NCBI GenBank assembly: GCA_002312935.1
Contig: DCAT01000099.1
Location: 1 to 23,876 of the forward strand
Direction: 5' to 3'
DNA from: Oceanospirillaceae bacterium UBA1126
GTDB taxonomy: Bacteria > Pseudomonadota > Gammaproteobacteria > Pseudomonadales > Balneatricaceae
DNA length: 23,876 nt
The notes beneath the pieces are model-generated. The model was given only the letters and a program-made list of their open reading frames with translations. It did not search any database and was not told where the DNA came from. This document shows positions 1-7,400 of this stretch, in pieces. Each line of letters starts with the position of its first letter. The first letter of the stretch is position 1. The position numbers and the translations under genes were made by a program.

Positions 1-1367
1 CACTTAAGTCTGCTGTTACTGCTGCTGTTGGCGACGCTGTTGGCGAAGCTTACCAAATTAGCGACAAGATGGACCGTCAAGCGCGCTTGGCTGAAGTCAA
101 GGCGCAAGCGATTGCTGCCCTATGCAGCGATGACGCATCTGCTCCTTCCAAGTCTGACGTATTAGGCATGGTGAGTAAGCTAGAAAAGCACACTGTGCGC
201 TCACGTGTCGTTGCAGGCGAGCCGCGTATCGACGGTCGTGATACCAAGACTGTTCGTGGTATCGATGTGCAAATTGGCACTTTGGCTAAAGCTCATGGTT
301 CATCATTGTTCACCCGTGGTGAAACCCAGTCTATTGTTGTAGCTACCCTTGGTACTAGCCGCGATCAGCAGATTATTGATGCCCTAGAAGGCTCACGTAA
401 AGATCCGTTTATGCTGCACTACAACTTTCCAAGCTACTCTGTAGGTGAAACAGGCCGTTTCATGGGCCCAGGCCGCCGTGAGATTGGCCATGGCCGTTTG
501 GCGCGTCGTGGCATCCAAGCGATGTTGCCAAGCCAAGAAGACTTTCCTTACACTATTCGCGTAGTTTCAGAAATTACTGAGTCCAACGGATCTAGTTCAA
601 TGGCTTCTGTATGTGGTGCATCTCTAGCACTTATGGATGCGGGTGTGCCAATTAAGGCACCTGTCGCAGGTATTGCCATGGGTCTGATTAAAGAAGATGC
701 TGGTTTTGCCGTTTTGACAGACATACTCGGTGATGAAGACCACTTGGGCGACATGGACTTTAAAGTAGCAGGTTCTGCTGCAGGTATTACTGCGCTTCAA
801 ATGGATATTAAAATCCAGGGCATTACTGAAGAGATAATGGAAATTGCTTTAGAGCAAGCACACGAAGCACGTATTCATATCTTAGACGAAATGAATAAGG
901 TTATTGCACTGCCTCGCGCTGAGCTGAATGATAATGCTCCTACCATGAAAACCATCAAGATCGATCAAGATAAGATCCGTGATGTGATTGGTAAAGGTGG
1001 CGCTACCATTCGTGGTTTGTGTGAAGAGACTGGTGCATCAATCGACATTGAAGATGATGGTACCGTGCGCGTATTCGCTGATGACAAAGCTTCTGCTGAA
1101 TTGGCAGAAGCTAAGATTTTAGAAATTACTGCAGAAGCCGAAGTGGGTGCTATTTACGAAGGTAAAGTAGAGCGTATTGTTGACTTCGGAGCATTCATTA
1201 ACATCTTGCCTGGCAAGGATGGTTTACTGCATATTTCCCAAATCTCTAGTGAGCGTGTTGAGAAAGTCACAGACTACCTAGAAGAAGGTCAAACTGTTAA
1301 GGTTAAAGTGCTAGACGTAGACGCACGCGGCCGTATTAAGCTGTCTATGAAAGACATGGAAGCCTAA
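1..1367 (+). CDS. pnp: Polyribonucleotide nucleotidyltransferase (PNPase), 3' part
   Basis: PNPase is the phosphorolytic 3'-5' exoribonuclease of the RNA degradosome; it degrades mRNA and can add 3' tails. The reading frame is open from base 3, so the gene starts before the window and about 454 C-terminal residues of a usual ~700 are present. In order these cover the end of the linker domain, the second RNase PH core (with the conserved RGETQ and GRREIGHGRLARR stretches), a KH domain with the GKGGATIRGL loop (about 990-1020) and an S1 domain beginning near YEGKVERIVDFGAF (about 1155-1350). The protein stops soon after S1 (KLSMKDMEA), without the long acidic tail seen in enteric PNPases. An intrinsic terminator follows. 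The family is certain; the true start is outside the window. Confidence 0.98.
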   Translation, partial: LKSAVTAAVGDAVGEAYQISDKMDRQARLAEVKAQAIAALCSDDASAPSKSDVLGMVSKLEKHTVRSRVVAGEPRIDGRDTKTVRGIDVQIGTLAKAHGSSLFTRGETQSIVVATLGTSRDQQIIDALEGSRKDPFMLHYNFPSYSVGETGRFMGPGRREIGHGRLARRGIQAMLPSQEDFPYTIRVVSEITESNGSSSMASVCGASLALMDAGVPIKAPVAGIAMGLIKEDAGFAVLTDILGDEDHLGDMDFKVAGSAAGITALQMDIKIQGITEEIMEIALEQAHEARIHILDEMNKVIALPRAELNDNAPTMKTIKIDQDKIRDVIGKGGATIRGLCEETGASIDIEDDGTVRVFADDKASAELAEAKILEITAEAEVGAIYEGKVERIVDFGAFINILPGKDGLLHISQISSERVEKVTDYLEEGQTVKVKVLDVDARGRIKLSMKDMEA

Positions 1368-1379
1368 TTATATCTCAAC

Positions 1380-1429
1380 AGGGCTTGAGTAAAGTGGCAC
1401 TTGATTGATAAATCAGGTCGCGCAGCCCT
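1380..1429 (+). other. Two-level RNA hairpin in the pnp 3' untranslated region
   Basis: Twelve bases after the pnp stop, AGGGCT (1380-1385) pairs with AGCCCT (1424-1429). Inside it, CTTGATT (1400-1406) pairs with AATCAGG (1411-1417, one G-U pair) around a GATA loop. No T tract follows, so this is not itself a terminator. It precedes the real terminator at 1443-1476 and could be a 3'-end stabilising or processing structure. The pairing is seen directly; the role is inferred. Confidence 0.4.
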
Positions 1430-1442
1430 CTTGAAATAACAC

Positions 1443-1476
1443 AACCTTTAACCAGCAATGGTTAGAGGTTTTTTTA
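1443..1476 (+). terminator. Rho-independent terminator of pnp
   Basis: An 11-bp stem, AACCTTTAACC (1443-1453) with GGTTAGAGGTT (1460-1470) and one wobble pair, closes a six-base AGCAAT loop and runs into a T tract (1469-1475). This is a textbook intrinsic terminator about 75 bases after the pnp stop. It separates pnp from serA. Confidence 0.9.
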
Positions 1477-1511
1477 TGTTTGTGAGGCTACTAATGTGTC
1501 GTATTTGGTAA

Positions 1512-1517
1512 TATACT
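1512..1517 (+). promoter_or_regulatory. Possible -10 element of the serA promoter
   Basis: TATACT lies about 50 bases before the serA start and downstream of the pnp terminator, so serA needs its own promoter in this gap. No convincing -35 box is seen at 16-18 bp. An overlapping TGG-TAATAT could be an extended -10 instead. Tentative. Confidence 0.3.
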
Positions 1518-1562
1518 AGTCGCCTTTAGATCTGTGCTAAATCGTATTAAAAAGGCTCCCCC

Positions 1563-2801
1563 TTGAATCAATTACAGCAAATTTCCCTCAAAAAAAACAA
1601 CATTAAAATCGTTCTATTAGAAGGCGTGCACCAATCAGCTGTTGATGCCTTGCAGGGTGCGGGGTTTAGTAATATTCATTTTTACGCTACTGCACTGCCA
1701 GAAAACGAACTAATGGACGTGTTAAAGGATGCCCACTTTGTAGGTATTCGTTCACGCACTCAGCTAACCCGTGAAGTGTTAGGTGAGGCTACTAAGCTAA
1801 TGGCGATAGGCTGCTTTTGCATAGGCACCAACCAAGTGGATCTCAGTGCGGCCCTAGAATTGGGTATTCCTGTATTTAATGCACCTTACAGTAATACTCG
1901 CAGTGTCGCAGAACTAGTGATTGCTGAGGCCGTACTACTGCTAAGAGGTATTCCAGAAAAAAATGCCAAGGCTCATCGCGGTAAATGGCTTAAATCAGCA
2001 CATCAGTCTTTTGAAGTGAGGGGTAAAAAGCTTGGTGTGGTGGGGTATGGGTCTATTGGCTCGCAGCTCGGTATTATGGCCGAAGCCATGGGCATGGAAG
2101 TGATCTATTATGATCAGATTACTAAGCTGAGTTTAGGTAATGCATCTGCCTGTGGCAATTTAGCAACACTGCTTATGCAAGCTGATATTGTCACCTTGCA
2201 TGTGCCAGAAACGCCATCGACGTATTGTCTAATGGGCCCCACTCAGCTTGCACAGATGAAACAGGGTGCGGTGCTGATTAATGCCTCACGTGGCACCGTG
2301 GTTGATATTGAAGCATTAGCTAGTTGTCTGAAGAGTGGTAAGTTATTAGGCGCGGCTATTGATGTGTTTCCAGTAGAGCCTCGGTCTAACAACGATGAGT
2401 TTATTTCGCCATTAAGGGGGTTAGATAATGTCATTTTAACCCCACACATTGGTGGTTCAACGGTTGAGGCACAAGTGAACATTGGTGTGGAGGTGGCCGA
2501 TAAACTCATTCGCTACTGTGACAATGGTACCAGCCTGTCTGCAGTCAACTTTCCAGAAGTGTCGCTACCTAACCATGAAAATGCTCATCGCTTGTTGCAT
2601 ATTCATGAAAATATACCGGGGGTACTGTCTAAAATAAATAATGTGTTTTCTGAAAATAGCATTAATATTTCGGGGCAGTATTTGAATACTAATGCCAAGG
2701 TAGGTTATGTGGTCATCGATGTAGATGCCAGTTGGTCAGAGCTGGCCTTAGTAAAACTCAAACAAGTGTCTGGCACCATAAGCTGCCGAGTATTATTCTA
2801 G
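1563..2801 (+). CDS. serA: D-3-phosphoglycerate dehydrogenase, TTG start
   Basis: SerA oxidises 3-phosphoglycerate to 3-phosphohydroxypyruvate with NAD, the first and serine-inhibited step of serine synthesis, in the cytosol. The 412 residues align end to end with E. coli SerA (410). Visible features are the CFCIGTNQVD and NTRSVAELV stretches, the nucleotide-binding loop GYGSIG at 161-166, catalytic R243 (NASRGTV), E272 and H295 (TPHIGGS), and a C-terminal ACT domain from about 340 (HENIPGVLSKINNVF) that should bind serine. The start must be TTG: an in-frame TAA lies at 1548-1550, no ATG or GTG occurs between it and the conserved N-terminus, and AAGG at 1552-1555 sits 7 bases upstream. The stop shares a CTAG with the convergent rpiA. 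Confidence 0.97.
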   Translation: MNQLQQISLKKNNIKIVLLEGVHQSAVDALQGAGFSNIHFYATALPENELMDVLKDAHFVGIRSRTQLTREVLGEATKLMAIGCFCIGTNQVDLSAALELGIPVFNAPYSNTRSVAELVIAEAVLLLRGIPEKNAKAHRGKWLKSAHQSFEVRGKKLGVVGYGSIGSQLGIMAEAMGMEVIYYDQITKLSLGNASACGNLATLLMQADIVTLHVPETPSTYCLMGPTQLAQMKQGAVLINASRGTVVDIEALASCLKSGKLLGAAIDVFPVEPRSNNDEFISPLRGLDNVILTPHIGGSTVEAQVNIGVEVADKLIRYCDNGTSLSAVNFPEVSLPNHENAHRLLHIHENIPGVLSKINNVFSENSINISGQYLNTNAKVGYVVIDVDASWSELALVKLKQVSGTISCRVLF

Positions 2802-3469
2802 CTTTTTAGGGTTTTAACCCCGTTTCCAGTGCCCAGAAATAGAATGTCTGCTGGGCGGTGGGCGAAAAGACCGTTAGTAACAACGCCAGTAAGCTGGTTG
2901 ATCTTTTGCTCAAGGTCTTTTGGGTCTAAAATGTCCATACCGTAAAGGTCTAGGATGACATTACCATTGTCGGTTACAAAGCCCTGACGCCACACAGGTT
3001 CGCCACCAAGGCCTACTAGTTTACGAGCCACATAACTGCGGGCCATGGGAATTACTTCTACGGGCAGCGGAAACGCACCTAGTACATCCACTAGTTTGCT
3101 TTCATCGGCAATACAAACGAAGGTTTCTGCAACAGCAGCGACTATTTTCTCTCGTGTTAAGGCACCACCGCCACCCTTAATTAGGTTGAGGTGAATGTCA
3201 CTTTCGTCTGCGCCGTCTACATAAAAATTCATGTGAGGCACAGCATTAAGTTCTAAGACGTCAATGCCATGGCTCTTGAGGCGCGTTGCAGTAGCTTCAG
3301 AACTTGCTACCGCAGCGCCAAAAGTGTGTTTTATCTTGGCTAGAGCATCAATAAAGCAGTTAGCAGTAGATCCTGTACCAACACCAATAATTGATTCCCA
3401 GTTAAGATGAGGGGCGATATAGTCTACTGCGGCTTGTGCTACAGCATGTTTTAACTGGTCTTGGGTCAT
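2798..3469 (-). CDS. rpiA: Ribose-5-phosphate isomerase A
   Basis: RpiA interconverts ribose 5-phosphate and ribulose 5-phosphate in the non-oxidative pentose phosphate pathway. The 223 residues compare with 219 in E. coli. The signatures GVGTGSTA (phosphate loop), YVDGADE (catalytic acids) and KGGGGALTREK (catalytic Lys and Glu) are all intact, and the C-terminus ends GNGVKTLKS. The ATG at 3469 (MTQDQL) matches the family N-terminus. A longer GTG-started form at 3490 would begin only about 4 bases after the start site predicted from a TATAAT at 3501-3506, so it is unlikely. No clear Shine-Dalgarno sequence is visible. The gene is convergent with serA and divergent from ilvA, the latter arrangement being shared with Pseudomonas as I recall. 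Confidence 0.97.
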   Translation of the reverse strand: MTQDQLKHAVAQAAVDYIAPHLNWESIIGVGTGSTANCFIDALAKIKHTFGAAVASSEATATRLKSHGIDVLELNAVPHMNFYVDGADESDIHLNLIKGGGGALTREKIVAAVAETFVCIADESKLVDVLGAFPLPVEVIPMARSYVARKLVGLGGEPVWRQGFVTDNGNVILDLYGMDILDPKDLEQKINQLTGVVTNGLFAHRPADILFLGTGNGVKTLKS

Positions 3470-3500
3470 GGTGATGATCGAGTTGAACACTAATAGACAG

Positions 3501-3506
3501 ATTATA
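3501..3506 (-). promoter_or_regulatory. -10 element of the rpiA promoter
   Basis: A perfect TATAAT on the minus strand, with a predicted start near 3494, gives a leader of about 25 bases before the ATG at 3469. No good -35 is seen at 17 bp; TCTACA at 3527-3532 is the nearest but sits 20 bp away. The element lies in the rpiA/ilvA divergent gap. Confidence 0.5.
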
Positions 3507-3522
3507 CAGGAATTTCCACTAT

Positions 3523-3587
3523 AGAATGTAGACGCTAGTGGCTTCTGCCATTAATATGATGAACTAGTTAAACACACTTCACATTCT
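3523..3587. repeat. Inverted half-sites in the rpiA/ilvA divergent promoter region
   Basis: AGAATGT (3523-3529) and its exact reverse complement ACATTCT (3581-3587) lie 51 bases apart between the divergent genes. A second pair, CCACTA (3516-3521) and TAGTGG (3536-3541), overlaps the left half-site. They may be operator half-sites, but seven- and six-base matches can arise by chance. Confidence 0.25.
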
Positions 3588-3618
3588 GTAAAAATATTAC
3601 CCCATTAGAAGAAATATT

Positions 3619-5136
3619 ATGCCTCATCGTTATATCAAGAAAATTCTATCTGCTAATGTCTACGACGTGGCAGTGGAAACGCCCGTTGATCCAGCTCGAA
3701 GCCTGTCTAAACGCTTGGCAAATAATATTTTGATTAAACGAGAGGATTTGCAGCCTATATTTTCTTTTAAAATTCGGGGGGCCTACAACTGTATCTCAAA
3801 ATTAACTGATACACAAAGGGCCTCTGGCGTGGTGTGCGCGTCTGCGGGCAATCATGCCCAAGGTGTAGCCATGTCTGCCCAGCACTTAGGTATTGATGCC
3901 ACTATTGTTATGCCCAAAAGTACCCCAGACATTAAGGTTAATTCGGTCAGAGCTCTAGGCGCAAACGTCATTTTACATGGGGATTCATTCGCGCAGGCGT
4001 TTGCCCATTCACGCACCCTGATGGCTGACCTAGGGATGGTGTACATACACCCCTTTGATGACGAACATGTGATTGCTGGTCAAGGCACTGTAGCGGTGGA
4101 ATTGTTGCGGCAGGTTCAGGGTAACATTGATGTGGTATTTGTACCTGTTGGTGGGGGTGGGTTAATTGCAGGTATGTCTGTTTATATTAAGTACCTACGC
4201 CCAGATATCAAAATTATAGGTGTGGAGCCCGAAGATTCTTGCTGTCTTAAGGCCGCTATGGATGCGGGTGAGCGGGTCATTTTGTCAGAAGTTGGTACCT
4301 TTGCTGAGGGTGTGGCTGTTGCTCAAATAGGCAAACTTAACTTTGAATTAGCCCAGCAGTATGTTGATGAAGTGATTACTGTAACCACAGATGAGCTGTG
4401 TGCAGCTATAAAAGATATTTATGGTGACACGCGTGCGGTTGCGGAACCTTCAGGGGCTTGTGCTGTTGCTGGCTTAAAGAAATATGTAGAACGTGAAAAA
4501 GCGCAAGGTCAAACCTTGGTTGCTGTTTCTACAGGGGCTAATCTGAACTTTGATCGCTTGCGCCACGTTGCTGAGCGTGCAGAAATAGGAGAGGGTCGTG
4601 AGGCTATTATTGCGGCAGAAATACCCGAGCAGCCAGGCAGTTTCAAACGGTTTTGTACGGCATTAGGTGAGCGTAATATCACTGAATTTAATTACCGCTA
4701 TGGCAATAACAGTAAAGCACAAGTGTTTGTGGGTGTGACGCTTAAAACAGATGAAGGGGGGCGTGAACCGCTGCTTAAACAGTTGGCTAGCCACCATATT
4801 ACTGCGGTAGATTTGAGCAACAACGAAATGGCCAAGAGCCATGTTCGTTATATGGTAGGTGGGCATGCCTCAGTAGACAACGAAGTGGTCTACCGGTTTA
4901 CCTTTCCAGAGCGACCAGGTGCGTTACTTAAGTTTTTGAATAAACTTGGCCAACTATGGAATATTTCAATGTTCCATTATCGTAATCATGGGTCTGCTTA
5001 TGGCCGAGTGTTAGTGGCAATGCAAGTTCGACCAGAAGACAAAGTGAAGTTTGAAGGTTATTTAGACGAGCTGGGTTATGCTTTTAATGAAGAAACAGAT
5101 AATCCAGCCTATCAGCTATTTTTAGCCCCTGAATAA
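3619..5136 (+). CDS. ilvA: Threonine ammonia-lyase, biosynthetic (threonine dehydratase)
   Basis: IlvA is a PLP enzyme that deaminates threonine to 2-oxobutanoate, the committed and isoleucine-inhibited step of isoleucine synthesis. It has 505 residues (E. coli 514). The fold-type II catalytic domain covers about 1-320, with the PLP lysine K51 in SFKIRGAYN, the SAGNHAQGVA loop at 75-84 and the phosphate-binding glycine loop at 178-181 (PVGGGGLIAG). Two ACT-like regulatory domains follow, at about 328-405 (IPEQPGSFKRF) and 422-505 (FPERPGALLKF). Having both marks the allosteric biosynthetic form rather than the short catabolic TdcB type. The ATG at 3619 has a weak AGAAGA upstream. ilvD of the same pathway lies at the right end of the window. 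Confidence 0.97.
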   Translation: MPHRYIKKILSANVYDVAVETPVDPARSLSKRLANNILIKREDLQPIFSFKIRGAYNCISKLTDTQRASGVVCASAGNHAQGVAMSAQHLGIDATIVMPKSTPDIKVNSVRALGANVILHGDSFAQAFAHSRTLMADLGMVYIHPFDDEHVIAGQGTVAVELLRQVQGNIDVVFVPVGGGGLIAGMSVYIKYLRPDIKIIGVEPEDSCCLKAAMDAGERVILSEVGTFAEGVAVAQIGKLNFELAQQYVDEVITVTTDELCAAIKDIYGDTRAVAEPSGACAVAGLKKYVEREKAQGQTLVAVSTGANLNFDRLRHVAERAEIGEGREAIIAAEIPEQPGSFKRFCTALGERNITEFNYRYGNNSKAQVFVGVTLKTDEGGREPLLKQLASHHITAVDLSNNEMAKSHVRYMVGGHASVDNEVVYRFTFPERPGALLKFLNKLGQLWNISMFHYRNHGSAYGRVLVAMQVRPEDKVKFEGYLDELGYAFNEETDNPAYQLFLAPE

Positions 5137-5154
5137 TGCGAGGTGGTTATCAAT

Positions 5155-5180
5155 GGCGCTGCCAAGGGCCCAGCGCCCTT
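5155..5180. terminator. Competing hairpins between convergent ilvA and cpxA
   Basis: The 52-base gap between the two stops holds GGCGCTG (5155-5161) pairing with CAGCGCC (5171-5177), and an overlapping alternative AAGGGC (5164-5169) with GCCCTT (5175-5180). Both cannot form together. Neither strand has a T tract, so if this is a terminator it is atypical or Rho-assisted. Confidence 0.35.
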
Positions 5181-5188
5181 AAGCCCTC

Positions 5189-6565
5189 CTAGACAGATGC
5201 TTTTGGTAAGGTAATATCAACTCTAAGTCCGCCCTCAGACCGGTTGCTAGCCTCAATAGTGCCACCTTGAGCCCTTATTGCCTGTTCGGCAATGGCCATG
5301 CCCACACCGTAGCCACCGCTTTGCTGGTTACGGCTAGCTTCTACGCGGTAAAAAGGCTCAAACAAGCGTTTAAGTGAGTCTTCTGGCACGCCTTCACCTT
5401 CATCTTCAATGCGAATAACCACAGTGTCTTTATGCAGTTCTACGTGTAAAAATATTTGACTATCATCTGCCGTATATCTCATGGCATTTCGCAAGATGTT
5501 TTCTACTGCACGGGACACCAATTCGGGTTGGCCAGTTAACATGTTTTTGTCGGGCTGTTGCAGGTGCACCTGGTGTTTTGACTGGTCCTCAAACTGAGCA
5601 TCTTGAGTGAGTTTGCATAGCAAATCGCTTAAATCATAGGCTTCTATACTAGGGGTTTGACCATTTTGCTCTAAGCGTAATAAGGTGAGCACCTGATCAA
5701 TCAGATCGTTCATACGTTCTATTTCACGCTCAATACGGTGCAGAGATTGGTGCTCTGTATCAGGCAGCTTCCGCGCTAGTAACTCTAAGGCGATTTGCTG
5801 TCTAGCTAAAGGGGTTCTTAACTCGTGGGATATGTCTCGAAATAGGCGTTGCTGATTGCTCACCAGCAAACTAATACGTTCGGCCATACGGTTGAAGGCA
5901 AGGCCCACTTCACCAATTTCATCTCTTCTGAAGCCAATTAACATGGGTAGCCGAGTGTCAAAATTGCCGCGGGCAAATGAGTCGGTTGCTTGCTTGAGCT
6001 TACGCAGCGGGTCTGTGATTCGCCAGGTCACAAAAGCGGTTAAAAGGGCTACGATCACTAAAGCGGTAATAACTTGCAGTATGGGTAAATGCTTCAACCA
6101 GGCTGGGTAAGGGCCAGAGTTATCGCGATGGGCGACAAACGTGTAGATACGATTGCTACTACTGGAAATACGATAAGGTTGGAACCCCCTCAAGTGACGT
6201 TCTGATAGCCTATTTTGGGTTAGGGGTAAGGTAAATTCAAGCCAGTTTTTTGGCAGGTTTGCGAGGCTTATAGGCCGCCGTTTAGAATCTAACATAAAGC
6301 CCTTTACGTTGAATTCTTGGTCGATATAGCGCAGCCAAACGGTTAGCTCTTCGGTGCCTTTGGTTTCAAAAATGTCGGCTGCCTTGATGCCTAATTTAAC
6401 GACCCGTTGATATTCTTCTTGTTCGCGCTTTTCAACAATAATTTCTGATAAGGTCGCAACAGAAAAAATAACCGCAATGAGGGTGAGCCAAAAAAAGAAA
6501 AATATCTTCCAATATAAGCTTCTAAATATTAATGGTCGTAACGGCCATTTAGTCATTAATGACAT
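5189..6565 (-). CDS. cpxA: Envelope-stress sensor histidine kinase, CpxA-like
   Basis: This inner-membrane sensor kinase should phosphorylate the CpxR-like regulator encoded just upstream. Using the ATG at 6565 it has 458 residues (E. coli CpxA 457). It has a first membrane span at about 20-41, a periplasmic domain to about 160, a second span at about 162-182, a HAMP domain (TDPLRKLKQA) and the H box FRDISHELRTPLARQQ with phospho-acceptor H247. An N box (ENILRNAMRY), DEGEG, LFEPFYR and a glycine box GGYGVGMAIAE complete the kinase. The QQRLFRDISHELRTPL stretch is close to CpxA. It overlaps the 3' end of cpxR, so translation is probably coupled. The start is uncertain: TTG 6577, ATG 6565 and ATG 6556 are in frame, and a GGA 7 bases upstream favours 6565. 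Confidence 0.88.
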   Translation of the reverse strand: MSLMTKWPLRPLIFRSLYWKIFFFFWLTLIAVIFSVATLSEIIVEKREQEEYQRVVKLGIKAADIFETKGTEELTVWLRYIDQEFNVKGFMLDSKRRPISLANLPKNWLEFTLPLTQNRLSERHLRGFQPYRISSSSNRIYTFVAHRDNSGPYPAWLKHLPILQVITALVIVALLTAFVTWRITDPLRKLKQATDSFARGNFDTRLPMLIGFRRDEIGEVGLAFNRMAERISLLVSNQQRLFRDISHELRTPLARQQIALELLARKLPDTEHQSLHRIEREIERMNDLIDQVLTLLRLEQNGQTPSIEAYDLSDLLCKLTQDAQFEDQSKHQVHLQQPDKNMLTGQPELVSRAVENILRNAMRYTADDSQIFLHVELHKDTVVIRIEDEGEGVPEDSLKRLFEPFYRVEASRNQQSGGYGVGMAIAEQAIRAQGGTIEASNRSEGGLRVDITLPKASV

Positions 6566-7253
6566 ACTGGTATCCAACGCCCCGTATAGTTTTTATACGC
6601 GGTTCATTGCTTGGAAATGGCCCTATTTTTCGCCTTAGGTTACTCATATGCATATCGACACTGCGATCATACAAGGCTAAGTGACGGCCTAATGCTGTTT
6701 CTGTGAGCTCTTCTTTACTCAACACTTGGCCTGCTTTCTCAAGCAAACTGGCTAAAAGATTAAACTCTGTGCTGGTGAGATCTAAGTCTTCACCCTGCTT
6801 GGATACGATACGGGTATTGTGGTTTAGTTCTACATCCTCTCGGATAATCACTTGGCGACTGCCACTGGCTTGCATGCCTGCTTTATCCATCTCTACCCGC
6901 CTTAATATGGCGCGAATACGGGCAACAATTTCTCTTGGGTTGCAGGGTTTCGGCAGATAATCGTCTGCCCCCATTTCAAACCCTACAATACGGTCTACCT
7001 CGTCACTACGAGCAGTCAGCATAAGTACAGGTGTTTTATTGTTGACACGAAATTGTTTAAGAAGGTCTAGGCCATTCATCTTAGGCATCATAATATCAAG
7101 GACCAAGGCGTCATACTGGCCGTTTAAGGCCATATTAAGTCCTTGTTCTCCATCAAAGGCTTGGTCTACTTCAAAGTTTTCTAATGCCAAAAACTCGCTC
7201 AATAACTCATTGAGTTCTTGATCATCTTCAATTAACAAAATGCGGGTAGTCAT
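6549..7253 (-). CDS. cpxR: Response regulator, CpxR-like (OmpR family)
   Basis: This is a cytosolic DNA-binding regulator of 234 residues (E. coli CpxR 232). The receiver domain (1-120) has the acidic pair D10/D11, phospho-acceptor D53 in LVLDIMMP, T80 and K102 (LPKP). The winged-helix domain follows at about 135-234, with the recognition region DRSVDMHMSNLRRKIG and the end GVGYQYV. The receiver and the LGRHLALYDRSVDMHMSNLRRK segment resemble CpxR more than OmpR, PhoP or RstA. The ATG at 7253 has GAGG 9 bases upstream. A perfect CpxR box upstream (7344-7358) supports both the identity and autoregulation. It forms an operon with cpxA. Confidence 0.9.
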   Translation of the reverse strand: MTTRILLIEDDQELNELLSEFLALENFEVDQAFDGEQGLNMALNGQYDALVLDIMMPKMNGLDLLKQFRVNNKTPVLMLTARSDEVDRIVGFEMGADDYLPKPCNPREIVARIRAILRRVEMDKAGMQASGSRQVIIREDVELNHNTRIVSKQGEDLDLTSTEFNLLASLLEKAGQVLSKEELTETALGRHLALYDRSVDMHMSNLRRKIGPFPSNEPRIKTIRGVGYQYVIND

Positions 7254-7287
7254 GAGTTCAATCCTCAGAATGGGCAGGCTTCGTTAG

Positions 7288-7317
7288 AGTATAGATGCGT
7301 TTGGCCCATACTGACAG
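7288..7317 (-). promoter_or_regulatory. Putative cpxRA promoter
   Basis: On the minus strand CTGTCA (7317-7312, 4 of 6 to the -35 consensus), an 18-bp spacer and TATACT (7293-7288) predict a start near 7281 and a 5' leader of about 28 bases. The CpxR box would then be centred near -70, a position suited to activation through the alpha subunit of RNA polymerase. Confidence 0.5.
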
Positions 7318-7343
7318 AGCAGGCATGGGTATTGGGGATGTAT

Positions 7344-7358
7344 TTTACAGAATTTTAC
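7344..7358 (-). promoter_or_regulatory. CpxR-binding box upstream of cpxR
   Basis: The minus strand reads GTAAA-ATTCT-GTAAA, an exact match to the known CpxR consensus of two direct GTAAA repeats about five bases apart. It lies about 90 bases before the cpxR start and 42 bases past the 3' end of the 6S RNA. It implies that the regulator controls its own operon, as in enteric bacteria. Confidence 0.75.
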
Positions 7359-7400
7359 GTGTTTGGAGTGAGGTGATAACTCTACCAGAACGGTAGTTAA

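Noticed and set aside
3470..3490. Longer RpiA with a GTG start at 3490
   Set aside because: The extra seven residues are not in the family, and the predicted transcription start leaves only about 4 bases of leader; ATG 3469 fits better.
7382..7396. CTACC/GGTAG hairpin as the 6S terminator
   Set aside because: The stem is only 5 bp and no T tract follows; 6S 3' ends are usually formed by processing.
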